64,000 nt of DNA from Persephonella sp. KM09-Lau-8 (GCF_000703085.1 NZ_JNLL01000002.1:99842-163841), one strand, 5' to 3'. Shown: positions 24,274-33,812, counted from the stretch's first letter. Notes: generated by a model from the letters alone, not told the origin. Translations and numbers: made by a program.

Positions 24274-26548
24274 GAATATCTGTCCTTACTTTTACAACCT
24301 TCTTGCTTTCTGAATGTTTTATCGGAAGATTCATCAAAATAAACATATTTTTAAGTGTAGGTACGTCTATATCCGGATTCTTCTCCTCAATAAACTTGGA
24401 TAAAAGATAAAATGAAAAGTCATAAGAATTCTCTATTTCTCTATTTTTGTTCTTATAAAAACCAAAGGGATGGAACCATCCTGCAGCATAAAGATAAGAA
24501 TAGAAAATTTCTATAGGAATTTCTACAACACCAAAAGATTCAGAATAAGAAACCCCATCAGAAGAAAAAGCTCTTGGATCAGCTTGAATCTCCAATATTA
24601 TATTCTTGAAATCAGAAGAAAAAGAATAAATAACATCTTCCAAAGACTTAAAACCAAACACATCTTTGAAAAACTTAGGAACCTTATATCCCCTCAAATC
24701 TCCTGAATCCATAAGAGAATAAAAAATCTCCCCTCCTTTCCCCTTCTCTTTAAATGTATAGGTATATAAATCCTGGTAAAACACAGAAACGTCCTTGACT
24801 TCTGGATAATTGTCTATAAAATTGAAAACTCTCAACTCAAAGATACGAGAAAGCTTATCAGCTATAAAAACATTTTCCATGGCGGCAGAAATAAACCCAT
24901 TAATAGGACTATCTTCAGAAATATTCAGGTCATAAAGTAAATCATCCCTATTATTAAAATGATGAGATTCTATTGAAACTATGAAAAACTTTTTAAGGAA
25001 CTCTTCATACCTACCATAAAGAAATGAGAAATCAAAATCATCACCAAATAAACCTTCAAAAGAACCCCTATATTCTTCAAAAAAGCCCTCAAGTTTTTTC
25101 TTTAACTCTTCATAATAAACTCTGCTGTCGTGCCCGGAAACAGAAAAAATCTTGCCAAAATCATGAAAAAGAGCCAAAACAGAATAGAAAAACGCAAATT
25201 CCGGCCTCATCCTTTTATAAGTAGCAAGTCCCACCAAAGACACTAAAAATGAAGAAAACAAATGAGAATAAAGCGAAAGTCTCTTGTAAACATCGTATCT
25301 GGATTTATAAAAAACGGACTTACTATCTTGAGAAACCGAATAGGTATTAAACCTTTTAACCAGATATTCCCTGACTGCAAAAATATAAAGAAAAACTAAT
25401 ATCGAGAAAAATTCTTTATAAATATCCTTGTCAGACAGCTGAAGACCACAGGTATGTCTTATAGAGGTAAACAAATGCTCTATTTCTCCAAAATCTTCTC
25501 CATTTCCATCAAAATCTTTCTCCAGAAAAGTAAAATAGAAGAAAATCAAAGAAGTGGTAACATCGGAATACAAATCCTTTTCTAGAGATAAAAACTCCTC
25601 TTTAGAGAGAGAGTCCTCACTCACATCAAATTTCTCATAACAAGCAACTGAAAATGTCTTATACAAATTATCAGCATAATCTCCCGTTAAGCTATCAAGG
25701 AACCTCTCCACCTTTCGCCTGGAAGAACCTCCTTGACCTCCCGAAAACTTACTACTACGGGATTTTAAAAATCCCCTAAGAACCTCAAAGGGATACGCAT
25801 TCAGAATGTAAATACTTTTCCAATCATGAAGAACAGGGCTATCATATATCCCTATCACCTCTAAAGTTCGTTCAGGAGATTCCCTGGAAGATTCTTTAGA
25901 AGAAAGCTCTATATCCTCCTCGTTTAACACAACATCTTGATCCTGTATTCCGGCTGCATCATCTATTTCTGAAGAAGCTTCAAAATCATCTTCAATTTCG
26001 TTAATAGTTTCAACTTCAACCAGTTCCGTATCTTCCGCGTGAGTCTCGGATTGTTCCGGTAAAGCTGCTTCAGATTCTGCAGGCCTTATGTCCTCTTTCT
26101 CTTCTAGACCCTCTTGAACTCCAGCTTCTTCCTTTTTGTCCTGAATCTCGATCCCTGCATTATATGCCTTCTTCACATACTCAACAATCCTTTCTGTTCC
26201 TAAATCAACAGTTCTTTGAGCTATCTTGTCTATATTTCTATCTATAGCTTTATCTATCTCTTCCTTTACGGTTTCTTTTATGACTTTGTTAGTTTCCTCA
26301 GAATACAGCTTTACAGCCTTTTCCAAAGATTCTACAACAGCACCCTTCACCCCCTCTGAAATCGCCTCTATCAGTAATCTTTTACGCTCTTCTTTAAGTC
26401 TCTCTATGGCAGCTCTGTCTTCCACCTCCCGGGCAGCTTTTATATATGCTTGAAAATCATCTACCCTTAGGACTATTTGTGGGGGAGGGTGTTCTTTTTT
26501 GCTATTTTTATCCTTATTAAAAAATTTACTTAAGAACTTTTTTATCAT
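24257..26548 (-). CDS. HD-domain protein next to TraD, candidate MOBH-like relaxase
   Basis: 763 aa. Residues about 20-150 form a helical, charged segment, then an acidic linker. The central domain has HD-superfamily residues: His in LSLYSHLFSSF, the doublet in LALFHDFGKIF (about 460), His-His in VSIESHHF, and Asp in FIADKLSRI. MOBH relaxases (TraI_2) are HD-like nucleases usually encoded next to traD, and no other relaxase is visible in the window. Here TraD is two genes upstream in the same operon. The relaxase call is inference; an HD phosphohydrolase is the alternative. Confidence 0.55.
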   Translation of the reverse strand: MIKKFLSKFFNKDKNSKKEHPPPQIVLRVDDFQAYIKAAREVEDRAAIERLKEERKRLLIEAISEGVKGAVVESLEKAVKLYSEETNKVIKETVKEEIDKAIDRNIDKIAQRTVDLGTERIVEYVKKAYNAGIEIQDKKEEAGVQEGLEEKEDIRPAESEAALPEQSETHAEDTELVEVETINEIEDDFEASSEIDDAAGIQDQDVVLNEEDIELSSKESSRESPERTLEVIGIYDSPVLHDWKSIYILNAYPFEVLRGFLKSRSSKFSGGQGGSSRRKVERFLDSLTGDYADNLYKTFSVACYEKFDVSEDSLSKEEFLSLEKDLYSDVTTSLIFFYFTFLEKDFDGNGEDFGEIEHLFTSIRHTCGLQLSDKDIYKEFFSILVFLYIFAVREYLVKRFNTYSVSQDSKSVFYKSRYDVYKRLSLYSHLFSSFLVSLVGLATYKRMRPEFAFFYSVLALFHDFGKIFSVSGHDSRVYYEELKKKLEGFFEEYRGSFEGLFGDDFDFSFLYGRYEEFLKKFFIVSIESHHFNNRDDLLYDLNISEDSPINGFISAAMENVFIADKLSRIFELRVFNFIDNYPEVKDVSVFYQDLYTYTFKEKGKGGEIFYSLMDSGDLRGYKVPKFFKDVFGFKSLEDVIYSFSSDFKNIILEIQADPRAFSSDGVSYSESFGVVEIPIEIFYSYLYAAGWFHPFGFYKNKNREIENSYDFSFYLLSKFIEEKNPDIDVPTLKNMFILMNLPIKHSESKKVVKVRTDILNYLQ

Positions 26549-26557
26549 CTTACAAAC

Positions 26558-28204
26558 CTAAGTCAAGGTTACTCTTTCAACTGTTTCAATGTTTTGATAA
26601 TCCTTAATCATAACCTCTTTGTTCATCAAAGCATTAATCAAGACTTTATTCAGGTTATTCTCATTAGTTACTTCCGCAAACTTGAAAGTCCTGCTCCTTC
26701 CATCCCTATAAAAGACAGTATAAGGATGCACATATGAAGGTCTTCCAAAAGAAAAGTCAACTTTGACAACGGAAGACAGAACATAAGGCATAGCAAGAGA
26801 ATAATAATCAAGCCATAAATCAACAGCATAAGGTAAGAGATAGATTCTATCTTGATATGAGAACCCTAAATGGTCAAAATATCTATCATCAGTATCTATT
26901 TCCCCTGTTTTCTTATCCGTAAAGGTAAAAGACCTAAAAAACATATCCTGAACTTTTACGTTTAAATTACTAATTATCAAATCAACAAATTCTTTCTCTA
27001 GTTCAGGACGTTCAACGGAAGCAAGATAACCTGAAACTACAGGTAAAAACATAACCTCCTTTGAAGCAACAGGCCCCCACTTCCCCTTCCTTGCAGATTC
27101 ATAAGCTCCAGGACGACACATTTTAAGTGAATAATAATAAGAAGCTCTCTTCTTAAAGTAAGCATATACAGGGCTATCATCAACATCTGAACTATCAAAT
27201 AATCTATCAGAAAGACAAGAAGTAACATAAAGTAAATAATCCTTAAATAGTTTGGAGATATCGTACTTTTGAGAAAAGAACAAATGAAGTTTACCCCTGG
27301 AGTGAAGATCAATCATAAATCTTAACAAGTCCTTTACTTCAGGAATAGCGAGAAAGTCCATACGGGCTTCTAAAAGAACAAAATCTGGTTCAGAAAATCT
27401 CAAAGACCTTACAAGCTCCTCTGGAAGATCAACCCTTTTCACAAAGTATTCAACAAATTCTGAAGGTAGATTTCCGTTCCACAAGCTAAAACTATCCTGA
27501 GGCTCTTTTTTGTCTTGTTTCTTTAATAATTTTTCTATGGTTTCCTTATTTTCATCTTTTACCTCTTCTTTCTCTTTAGCATTTTCGATAGAACCTTTGA
27601 CAAACTTCTCAACTTCTTCTTTATAAATTCTTTCACCAACAGAGGAAGTTATGCTCCCAATCTCTTTGAAATTCTGCTCTTTAAAAAGCCTATCCAGGAA
27701 GTTTCTGTATATGATATTTTTTTCTTCCTCTGATAAACCCTTTATGGAAGGAATATCAAGCTTTAAAACAGAAGGAATTATAACCTCTATAATAGCCTTT
27801 GGGGGTAAATTTTCAAAAAGAGCATCAACAGGATCTTTCTTTTCATTTTTAACTTCATCCTGCTTATCATCTCCATCAGAAAAAACTTTTGGTTCAAAAA
27901 ATTCCCTCGCTATTTGCTCTAATGCTTTATCAACACCCTGTCTAACTCCCTCTGAATAGACTTCCTTATAATCCTCTGAAGTAAGAGAGGTTTTTCTTTT
28001 GTTTTCATACCATATGGAAGCAAGGGAAGAAAGAATAAGCCGTCCCTCTGAATCAACAATACCCTTCAAATAAGAAGGAATTCCTTTTCTGCTAAATCTG
28101 TAAGAGAAAAATTCTGTATATAAATACCAGGCAAGAACAAAAATGGATACAGAAATAGAAAAAATTCCCAAGACAAAAAGCCAATTAACATTTTCTAAAC
28201 TCAA
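26558..28204 (-). CDS. Membrane-anchored unknown protein between TraD and HD protein
   Basis: 548 aa. N-terminal membrane helix (WLFVLGIFSISVSIFVLAWY), a helical charged middle (about 85-230) and a C-terminal globular part rich in aromatic residues (LPYAVDLWLDYYSLAMPYVL). Its charged segment EGVRQGVDKALEQIAREF resembles the N-terminal helical segment of the HD protein downstream (SEGVKGAVVESLEKAVKL). The start is a TTG overlapping the traD stop (TTGA), preceded by AGAGG. A membrane partner of the coupling protein or relaxosome is plausible but unproven. Confidence 0.65.
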   Translation of the reverse strand: MSLENVNWLFVLGIFSISVSIFVLAWYLYTEFFSYRFSRKGIPSYLKGIVDSEGRLILSSLASIWYENKRKTSLTSEDYKEVYSEGVRQGVDKALEQIAREFFEPKVFSDGDDKQDEVKNEKKDPVDALFENLPPKAIIEVIIPSVLKLDIPSIKGLSEEEKNIIYRNFLDRLFKEQNFKEIGSITSSVGERIYKEEVEKFVKGSIENAKEKEEVKDENKETIEKLLKKQDKKEPQDSFSLWNGNLPSEFVEYFVKRVDLPEELVRSLRFSEPDFVLLEARMDFLAIPEVKDLLRFMIDLHSRGKLHLFFSQKYDISKLFKDYLLYVTSCLSDRLFDSSDVDDSPVYAYFKKRASYYYSLKMCRPGAYESARKGKWGPVASKEVMFLPVVSGYLASVERPELEKEFVDLIISNLNVKVQDMFFRSFTFTDKKTGEIDTDDRYFDHLGFSYQDRIYLLPYAVDLWLDYYSLAMPYVLSSVVKVDFSFGRPSYVHPYTVFYRDGRSRTFKFAEVTNENNLNKVLINALMNKEVMIKDYQNIETVERVTLT

Positions 28205-30330
28205 TTTAAAATACCTCTATCGTTATCTCTTACATTTATCTCAGGCATTTTAACAACAATATATGGTTTCTTAACATCAACAGTATATCCTCTATAATCC
28301 CTTTTTCCGGTATGGAGAATAAACTCCCTGTCATCCAGTCGTATAAACTCTGAAGGCTCTACCCTCCAATCATCCCTTTCAAACATGGAAACAGAACCAT
28401 CAGAACCTATGTTCGTTACCATAGTCTTTCCTATACCTATTATCTCAGCAAACCTCTCCGCAGTTTTCGGAGACTTTATTCTCATAAGCATATAGGAGTT
28501 TATTGTTTCAAGAATAATATTAGCCCTCTTATCACCAACCTCAGCCTCAAGCTGAGATAAAGATTGAAAGTATACATCCATCGATATTCCTACTTCTCTT
28601 CCTTTATCAAATAAATGTTCTACTCCTATAAACATCTGGGTGTAAAACTCGTCTGCGTGTATTTTTAGCTTTCTGGGGAACTTCTTCCTCTGAACATAAT
28701 AAAGACCAGCAAAAGTGGCTATATTAGACAGAATTACTCTCCCAACTATATTAGAGGTCTCTCTGGTCAACATAGATCCGGTTTCAACATATAAAATAAC
28801 CCCTTTTCCATCAAGTATCCTCTGCATAAAGTCATTACCTTTCGCATTTCCTATAATCTCTCCAACATTACCTGTTGAAAGAACGGTTAAAACCGTTCTT
28901 AATGAAGATCCAACTTTTGCAAAATATTCAGGTGGAGTAGACAAAACCTGCTCAATATCCATAATGAGTTTCTCCGCAGTTGGGGTTTCCACTTCTGAGA
29001 GAAGGTCTTTTAAGCGATTTAACTGTTCAACACTTATCCATTCCTTTATTTTTTCAAAAGTAAAGGTGGGATTTCCTCTTTCCTTACTTTTAGAAAGCTC
29101 TATAAGGCCATAAACAACTATAGAAACAAGCTCTCGAGCTATGTTTATATAAAACTCGTCCTTACTTCTTATTCCCGCTATAACCGTGTTGATAACCACA
29201 TCAGGAACAGCGTAGTAAGCTAAAGGTGATATCCTGGCGGATATTTCAGGAAAGAAGGGGTTGACATATATGAAATCCTGAAGTCTGCCTGCTTTTATAG
29301 CTGTTTCTAAAACAAATGAAAGCAAATCCCCGGAACCTTTCGGATCTATGACAACTACGTTATCTCCTCTCATTATGTCATACTCTACTCTATTCATAAG
29401 AACATAAGTCTTACCTACACCGGTTGTCCCAATTACAGCTGTATGCTGATTTCTAATCCCTTCGCCTTGATATATTGGTATTAGTTTCTTATTTAGAGGA
29501 TAAAGTTGATATCCCCAGCCCAAATGAACAGCGTCTTTTTTGTGCTGTTTTTTATGAGAAAGGTTTTTACCTATTCCTTCAGCTTTTTGCTTTTTAAAAT
29601 GTTTGTCCTGATAAACAACAATAGCAACCATAGACAACATAAAAAAGGACAATATTGCAGGTATCTTTATGAGGTCCGTATGGACTTCTTCTCTTACAGC
29701 AACTATTTTTCTGTAAACATCTTCAGGAGGAATATGTAAAAATCCTGAAATCTTAGAAACAAGCCAGGAAACAATCTTGGGGTCTCCTAAAAGAAAATAA
29801 TAAACAGAAAAAAGAGAGCCTGCTATTATCACTATTTTCAATAAATAACCTGAAATCCTACCCCACGCATAAGCAGAAGTAGCCTTCCTTGGAGAAACCC
29901 CCTGATAGTAATTCTTCAAAAGATAAGCAACAAACAAAACAAAAAATAATTGAACAATAAAAGTAAATAGATACATAAAACCAGCAACAAGCCATCTCTG
30001 CTCAACGCCACCAAATACAGTTATTACCCCTGCCTTATAAAGAACATAAATTGGATAGAGTAAAAAGGCAAAAATCAGAAATTCTTCTGCTAAAACGCTT
30101 TTAAAAGAATAAGAAAAAACATTGAAATAATCTTTTGCTGTGAAAAGGTCTTCTGAATCATCTAACACCTTAGACCTTGATTCAACAGCAAATCTTCGCT
30201 GTATATAATCTAAAAGGTCTAAAACATTTCTAATACGGTCAGTTGTAAGTACATTACTGTTGTGAGAAGAAGGGTCAGGTCGAAAATTACCTGAAGACTG
30301 CACCCTTTTGGAAGAAAAACTCTCGGCCAT
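28201..30330 (-). CDS. traD: TraD/VirD4-type conjugation coupling protein
   Basis: 709 aa. N-terminal membrane segments (around residues 75-145 and 165-235) precede a cytoplasmic ATPase. Walker A is IGTTGVGKTYVLM (about residue 312), followed by VVIDPKGSGDLLSF. Walker B-like KIHADEFYTQMF and YFQSLSQLEAE motifs follow. Coupling proteins recruit the relaxosome to the channel. The start has AGGAG upstream. It heads the traD - 548 aa - HD protein set. Confidence 0.9.
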   Translation of the reverse strand: MAESFSSKRVQSSGNFRPDPSSHNSNVLTTDRIRNVLDLLDYIQRRFAVESRSKVLDDSEDLFTAKDYFNVFSYSFKSVLAEEFLIFAFLLYPIYVLYKAGVITVFGGVEQRWLVAGFMYLFTFIVQLFFVLFVAYLLKNYYQGVSPRKATSAYAWGRISGYLLKIVIIAGSLFSVYYFLLGDPKIVSWLVSKISGFLHIPPEDVYRKIVAVREEVHTDLIKIPAILSFFMLSMVAIVVYQDKHFKKQKAEGIGKNLSHKKQHKKDAVHLGWGYQLYPLNKKLIPIYQGEGIRNQHTAVIGTTGVGKTYVLMNRVEYDIMRGDNVVVIDPKGSGDLLSFVLETAIKAGRLQDFIYVNPFFPEISARISPLAYYAVPDVVINTVIAGIRSKDEFYINIARELVSIVVYGLIELSKSKERGNPTFTFEKIKEWISVEQLNRLKDLLSEVETPTAEKLIMDIEQVLSTPPEYFAKVGSSLRTVLTVLSTGNVGEIIGNAKGNDFMQRILDGKGVILYVETGSMLTRETSNIVGRVILSNIATFAGLYYVQRKKFPRKLKIHADEFYTQMFIGVEHLFDKGREVGISMDVYFQSLSQLEAEVGDKRANIILETINSYMLMRIKSPKTAERFAEIIGIGKTMVTNIGSDGSVSMFERDDWRVEPSEFIRLDDREFILHTGKRDYRGYTVDVKKPYIVVKMPEINVRDNDRGILN

Positions 30331-30339
30331 CTTTAACTC

Positions 30340-31407
30340 CTAGATCAAAGCATACATCATAGATAAAGCTGATTTTCTATTTAAAGGATAAATATCTTCT
30401 CCAGCTTTTATAAAAGGCTCTAAAGAACCATTTTGTAAATAAACATCTCCAGCCTTTACCGGTAAAACAACTCCTTCTTTAACATACCCGTCCAATGCTG
30501 AAAACAATAGATTTCTCTCAAAATCAGAAAGGCTCACTTTTCCAGAAAGAGTGGAAATAATGGTGTTGTTCTCATCATGACCTCTTCTTTTTCTTTCAAC
30601 AAGTAAAAATCTTTTCTCCACTAACTTGGAATTTGCCGTTTTTCTAACCTTTTCAAAAACCAGCCTATACTCCCTCGACGTAAATACATTCCTTAAAGTA
30701 TCTTCTATAAAAAGAAGTATTGCCTTTAAATAAGGATAAGATAGATAAATAGCACTTCTTTCATCTGTGGAAGTATTATGAAAATCTAACAATACTCCTC
30801 TCTTATCATAGTTATAAGCAGATAAAGAGTCCATATCAACAGAAAATTTCTGCCTCAAATCCTGTGTCAAAAGAGAATATATATCTATATCTACATTCTT
30901 AGGAAAAGATTTGAAAAGATTCGCGTTACCATTACCATTAGAAGATACTAATGTTTCTAGATAAGACAAATAACCGGAAAACCCTCTATTGAAAGACTTT
31001 ACTGCAGCTTCGGGAACGGAATCTAAGCCTAAAATATGGGAAAAAGAACTAACAAGCTTTGATTCCATATCTGATTTAAATTTCTTACTAGATATAGGAG
31101 TTCTAATTCTAAAGGAAACACCCTTTTGATTAGGATAAGAAACAGCATTAGAATAATCTTTAGGTCTATCAAAAGAATTACCAAACATTAGCCTTAAACC
31201 ATTGCTTGCAAGATAAAGAGCCTTATAAAAATTATCAACCGAGTTGATATAATAAACTCCTTTAAAAGGTTTATATATTTTTTTTGAAGCCTTGTCTTCC
31301 CAACCTCTTTTAGAATTAACTGAAATTTCAATAACCGGCTCCCCTTTTTTTCCTTCTAAGAAAGAAAGCATAAGATTATGATTTTTTAACGCTAATTCAA
31401 GCTTCAT
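30340..31407 (-). CDS. Unknown protein, first gene of the traD operon
   Basis: 355 aa, soluble, no signal peptide or recognised domain. Motif-like stretches include SFRIRTPISSKKFKSDME and RFLLVERKRRGHDENN. It begins 38 nt after a shared promoter element with GAGGGG as ribosome-binding site and ends 9 nt before traD. Co-transcription with the coupling protein suggests a DNA-processing or regulatory role, which is inference only. Confidence 0.65.
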   Translation of the reverse strand: MKLELALKNHNLMLSFLEGKKGEPVIEISVNSKRGWEDKASKKIYKPFKGVYYINSVDNFYKALYLASNGLRLMFGNSFDRPKDYSNAVSYPNQKGVSFRIRTPISSKKFKSDMESKLVSSFSHILGLDSVPEAAVKSFNRGFSGYLSYLETLVSSNGNGNANLFKSFPKNVDIDIYSLLTQDLRQKFSVDMDSLSAYNYDKRGVLLDFHNTSTDERSAIYLSYPYLKAILLFIEDTLRNVFTSREYRLVFEKVRKTANSKLVEKRFLLVERKRRGHDENNTIISTLSGKVSLSDFERNLLFSALDGYVKEGVVLPVKAGDVYLQNGSLEPFIKAGEDIYPLNRKSALSMMYALI

Positions 31408-31444
31408 AATAGCCCCTCAACTCTAATAATAAAGGTTTAACGAA

Positions 31445-31477
31445 ATTATAACACAAATAACTAAATAGCTTTTTCAA
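31445..31477 (-). promoter_or_regulatory. Promoter of the traD operon (shared motif)
   Basis: Minus strand: TTGAAA (31472-31477), 21 nt, TATAAT (31445-31450) with TGT immediately upstream of the -10. It overlaps the last codons of the M50 protease gene, so the pilin-protease transcript can run into this operon. Confidence 0.6.
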
Positions 31478-32151
31478 AAATTGTAAGAACCTTTCGAACC
31501 TGAAAAAGACAACGAAAAAAGGAAAAAAGCAACAGTATAATATTTAAGAAAAGAGATAAAATCTCTATCAATAAGTGCATAGACACTTAAAAATGCCAAA
31601 GATAATAAAACGATAATGGTCGGGATCTTAGAATACATCGTGGCTTTTTCAGGAGAAAGAAAAAAGAGCAATAAAGCCCTGAGTAATCTACCTCCATCTA
31701 AAGGATAAACAGGAGCAATATTTATAAGGAAAACGATAAAGTTAAATATTGCCAAATAATTGAGGAAGTCTATTCCTGTAAACAAAAAAAGATTATAAAA
31801 GGTAAAGGAAAACAAAATACTAACAACAGGCCCAGCGGTGGCTACAAAACCTTCCTTTCTTGGATCAGTTTCTTCATAAGGAATAAAGAGTGTAGCTCCA
31901 AGCAAGTGAATCATCATAAAAGAAGTCGGGTAATTTACTCTTCTGGCTGCCCAATAATGGCCTAATTCATGAAAAAAAATGCTAATATAAATAGAAATGG
32001 AAAATAAAAAAGCTTCCCAAAAATTCCAACCGTAATGGAAAACAAGTAAATATAAAAAAAAGGCTATTCCTAGAAACACAGAAAAATTAATCTTTATCTC
32101 ATATCCTTTAAAAAAAAATCCAAAAGTTAGTTTTTTGAAAATATTGTTCAT
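31474..32151 (-). CDS. M50-family intramembrane (site-2) protease
   Basis: 225 aa with about six hydrophobic segments. The zinc motif is SIFFHELGHYWAARR (HExxH, about residue 60) and the second motif VYPLDGGRLLRALL carries the zinc-ligand Asp (NPxDG type). These are the signatures of SpoIVFB/RseP-like membrane metalloproteases. It directly follows the pilin gene, separated by two hairpins. Processing of the pilin or its signal peptide, or release of a membrane-bound regulator, are both possible. Confidence 0.85.
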   Translation of the reverse strand: MNNIFKKLTFGFFFKGYEIKINFSVFLGIAFFLYLLVFHYGWNFWEAFLFSISIYISIFFHELGHYWAARRVNYPTSFMMIHLLGATLFIPYEETDPRKEGFVATAGPVVSILFSFTFYNLFLFTGIDFLNYLAIFNFIVFLINIAPVYPLDGGRLLRALLLFFLSPEKATMYSKIPTIIVLLSLAFLSVYALIDRDFISFLKYYTVAFFLFSLSFSGSKGSYNF

Positions 32152-32192
32152 TATTTACCTTGAAAAGATTTGATTATTGAAAAATAATATAA

Positions 32193-32247
32193 AGAGAGGG
32201 GAAATCCCCTCTCTAGGCTCAGGCGTTGGCCACCCTTTAAGGGGTGG
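32193..32247 (-). terminator. Twin hairpins between pilin and protease genes
   Basis: Two strong inverted repeats follow the pilin stop: CCACCCCTTAAAGGGTGG (32230-32247) and AGAGAGGGG/CCCCTCTCT (32193-32214). On the minus strand the second is followed by TTATATTATTTTT. This fits a leaky terminator or 3' stabiliser that keeps pilin mRNA high relative to the protease. The first hairpin could also end plus-strand transcripts because TTCTTTTT follows it on that strand. Confidence 0.65.
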
Positions 32248-32253
32248 TTCTTT

Positions 32254-32562
32254 TTAAAATACGTATCCAAGTCCTTGTGCAATCGTTGGAATTAGGAGAA
32301 TTACGATCGCCACGAGAATTCCAGCAAAGAACCAGAGCATCTGACCTGTTTGGAAAGCCCTGAAAACTCCAATCAGACCAAAAGCAATAGCAGCAATAAT
32401 TCCTGGAACACCTGTCACCCAACCAACAACCCTATCTAAAAGGGATTGAAACTCAGTTCCTGCGTTTGTGTTAAAAGCCATTGCAGGCTCAATAAATGCC
32501 AGCAAACCAAACGCAAGAACAAAAGCTAAAGTAAGGTGCTTTGCAGAAACACGTCTCAACAT
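32254..32562 (-). CDS. traA: Conjugative pilin (TraA/VirB2-like)
   Basis: 102 aa. A signal peptide ends PAMA before FNTNAG, leaving a mature chain of about 73 residues. Two hydrophobic segments follow (VPGIIAAIAFGLIGVFRAF and MLWFFAGILVAIVILLIP), separated by a short polar loop: the VirB2/TraA pilin layout. AGGAGG lies upstream of the start. It has its own promoter with the shared motif and trailing hairpins, as expected for an abundant subunit. Confidence 0.82.
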   Translation of the reverse strand: MLRRVSAKHLTLAFVLAFGLLAFIEPAMAFNTNAGTEFQSLLDRVVGWVTGVPGIIAAIAFGLIGVFRAFQTGQMLWFFAGILVAIVILLIPTIAQGLGYVF

Positions 32563-32604
32563 GACAAAAACCTCCTAACGTAGTTTTTTATTAGAGTCTT
32601 GTTA

Positions 32605-32637
32605 ATTATAACACCAAACACAAAAAAAGTTTCTCAA
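32605..32637 (-). promoter_or_regulatory. Pilin gene promoter (shared motif)
   Basis: Minus strand: TTGAGA (32632-32637), 21 nt, TATAAT (32605-32610). The -10 hexamer and the 21-nt spacing match the other copies, with GTGTTATAAT giving the extended -10. Confidence 0.58.
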
Positions 32638-32652
32638 AAAGTATAAAAACGC

Positions 32653-33132
32653 CTAAGTATTATCAGTAGTATTATCAGCAGCCTTTTTTAAAACATACTT
32701 GATCAAGGATGGGTTTACCGTATAAACGTATCCATCTTTCTTATAAACAAACCAACCGAAAGTGTCTCTCTCATAAAAAGGAACAGAAACAACGCTTCCA
32801 TCCTTGAAAACGATAGAACAACCCGATTCGACATCAACAAATAAGGAATCTATATATTTGCCAAAATACTCCAGGGTTCTCTTTAAATTATAAGACTTAA
32901 TATTGCTGGCCCTGGATAAATAATAACCTAACCTTGCCTGTAAATCAGAATAAAAATCTCTTAAAAGTAAATTTTTCTGGTAAGAAGAGATATCCCTTTT
33001 ATCAGATAGGTAAACACCTAAAAGTTTTTTTAACGGAACTATATAATTAGGAACCGAAGATGGCTTAAGTCCAGAACTAACCAGAAAGTCCGCAAATCCC
33101 TTAAGCAGTTCCTCTACTATACGAGAATCCAA
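32653..33132 (-). CDS. Unknown protein, 159 aa, probable TTG start
   Basis: No recognised domain or signal peptide; the sequence includes NLKRTLEYFGKYIDSLF and ends in basic and Thr-rich residues. The longest frame starts with an ATG at 33177, but that ATG lies inside the -10 hexamer of the promoter (33176-33181) and cannot be in the transcript from it. A TTG at 33132 follows AAGGAGAAGGAG (33139-33150) and is the better start. It lies upstream of the pilin gene and is divergent from 33250. Confidence 0.65.
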   Translation of the reverse strand: MDSRIVEELLKGFADFLVSSGLKPSSVPNYIVPLKKLLGVYLSDKRDISSYQKNLLLRDFYSDLQARLGYYLSRASNIKSYNLKRTLEYFGKYIDSLFVDVESGCSIVFKDGSVVSVPFYERDTFGWFVYKKDGYVYTVNPSLIKYVLKKAADNTTDNT

Positions 33133-33175
33133 AACAAACTCCTTCTCCTTCAGAGGAATGTTCAAAGTTAAAAAC

Positions 33176-33208
33176 ATTATAGCAAAAAAAATTTGATGAC
33201 TTTTTCAA
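33176..33208 (-). promoter_or_regulatory. Promoter of the 159-aa protein gene (shared motif)
   Basis: Minus strand: TTGAAA (33203-33208), 21 nt, TATAAT (33176-33181) with TGC before it. The hexamers and spacing are conserved but the intervening block differs from the other copies, supporting the two hexamer-like boxes as the functional parts. Confidence 0.55.
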
Positions 33209-33249
33209 AAAATCTATAAAATTAATAAATAAAGCAAAAGGAGAAGAAC

Positions 33250-33756
33250 ATGAAGAAATTGGTTTTAGTTTTATCAACCGCAATACTAGCAACCACAAGT
33301 TCTTTCGCCTGGGTCAGCACACTGGAGAAAACTGCAGCAAGAAAAGCAGCAGAAAGACAAGGTGTTTATACAAAGACAGAAGGAAGCATGTCTGTCAATG
33401 CGGTGTGGGTAGGAAAAGAAGGGGAATGTGATCTTGTCCACATCGATAAATACTACAACTATTCAAGAACAAAAGCGGAAAAGATAGAGAAAGAGCTGCT
33501 GGTATGTCCGGATAAGGTCAGCGTTAGGCAGTACACTCCATACGACAGACCTCTAAAAAACAAACAAGTTGAAACAGAAGCAAGAAGGGTCGCACAGCTT
33601 GCCCAAAGATATGGAGCTGCAACAGGAGAGGTTGGAAACTACATAATAGAGGCCTTTGCTTTAAGGGATTACAAAGAGTGCCAGGTTGAGGTCAGGATAT
33701 TCAATAGAAACACAAATGCACTGCTGAAAAGGTTTAGAACAAACGGGTGTAACTAA
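33250..33756 (+). CDS. Exported unknown protein
   Basis: 168 aa with a clear signal peptide (KLVLVLSTAILATTSSFA). The mature protein has three cysteines (GKEGECDL, KELLVCPD, YKECQVE) plus a C-terminal one (TNGCN), so two disulfides are possible. No family recognised. GGAG lies upstream of the ATG. It is a single plus-strand gene with a terminator at 33904. Confidence 0.72.
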   Translation: MKKLVLVLSTAILATTSSFAWVSTLEKTAARKAAERQGVYTKTEGSMSVNAVWVGKEGECDLVHIDKYYNYSRTKAEKIEKELLVCPDKVSVRQYTPYDRPLKNKQVETEARRVAQLAQRYGAATGEVGNYIIEAFALRDYKECQVEVRIFNRNTNALLKRFRTNGCN

Positions 33757-33812
33757 CGGGCAAGAGGGAAAGAATTCCAGAAGATGGAGAAAAGAAAAAA
33801 ATTTTCAAATCA

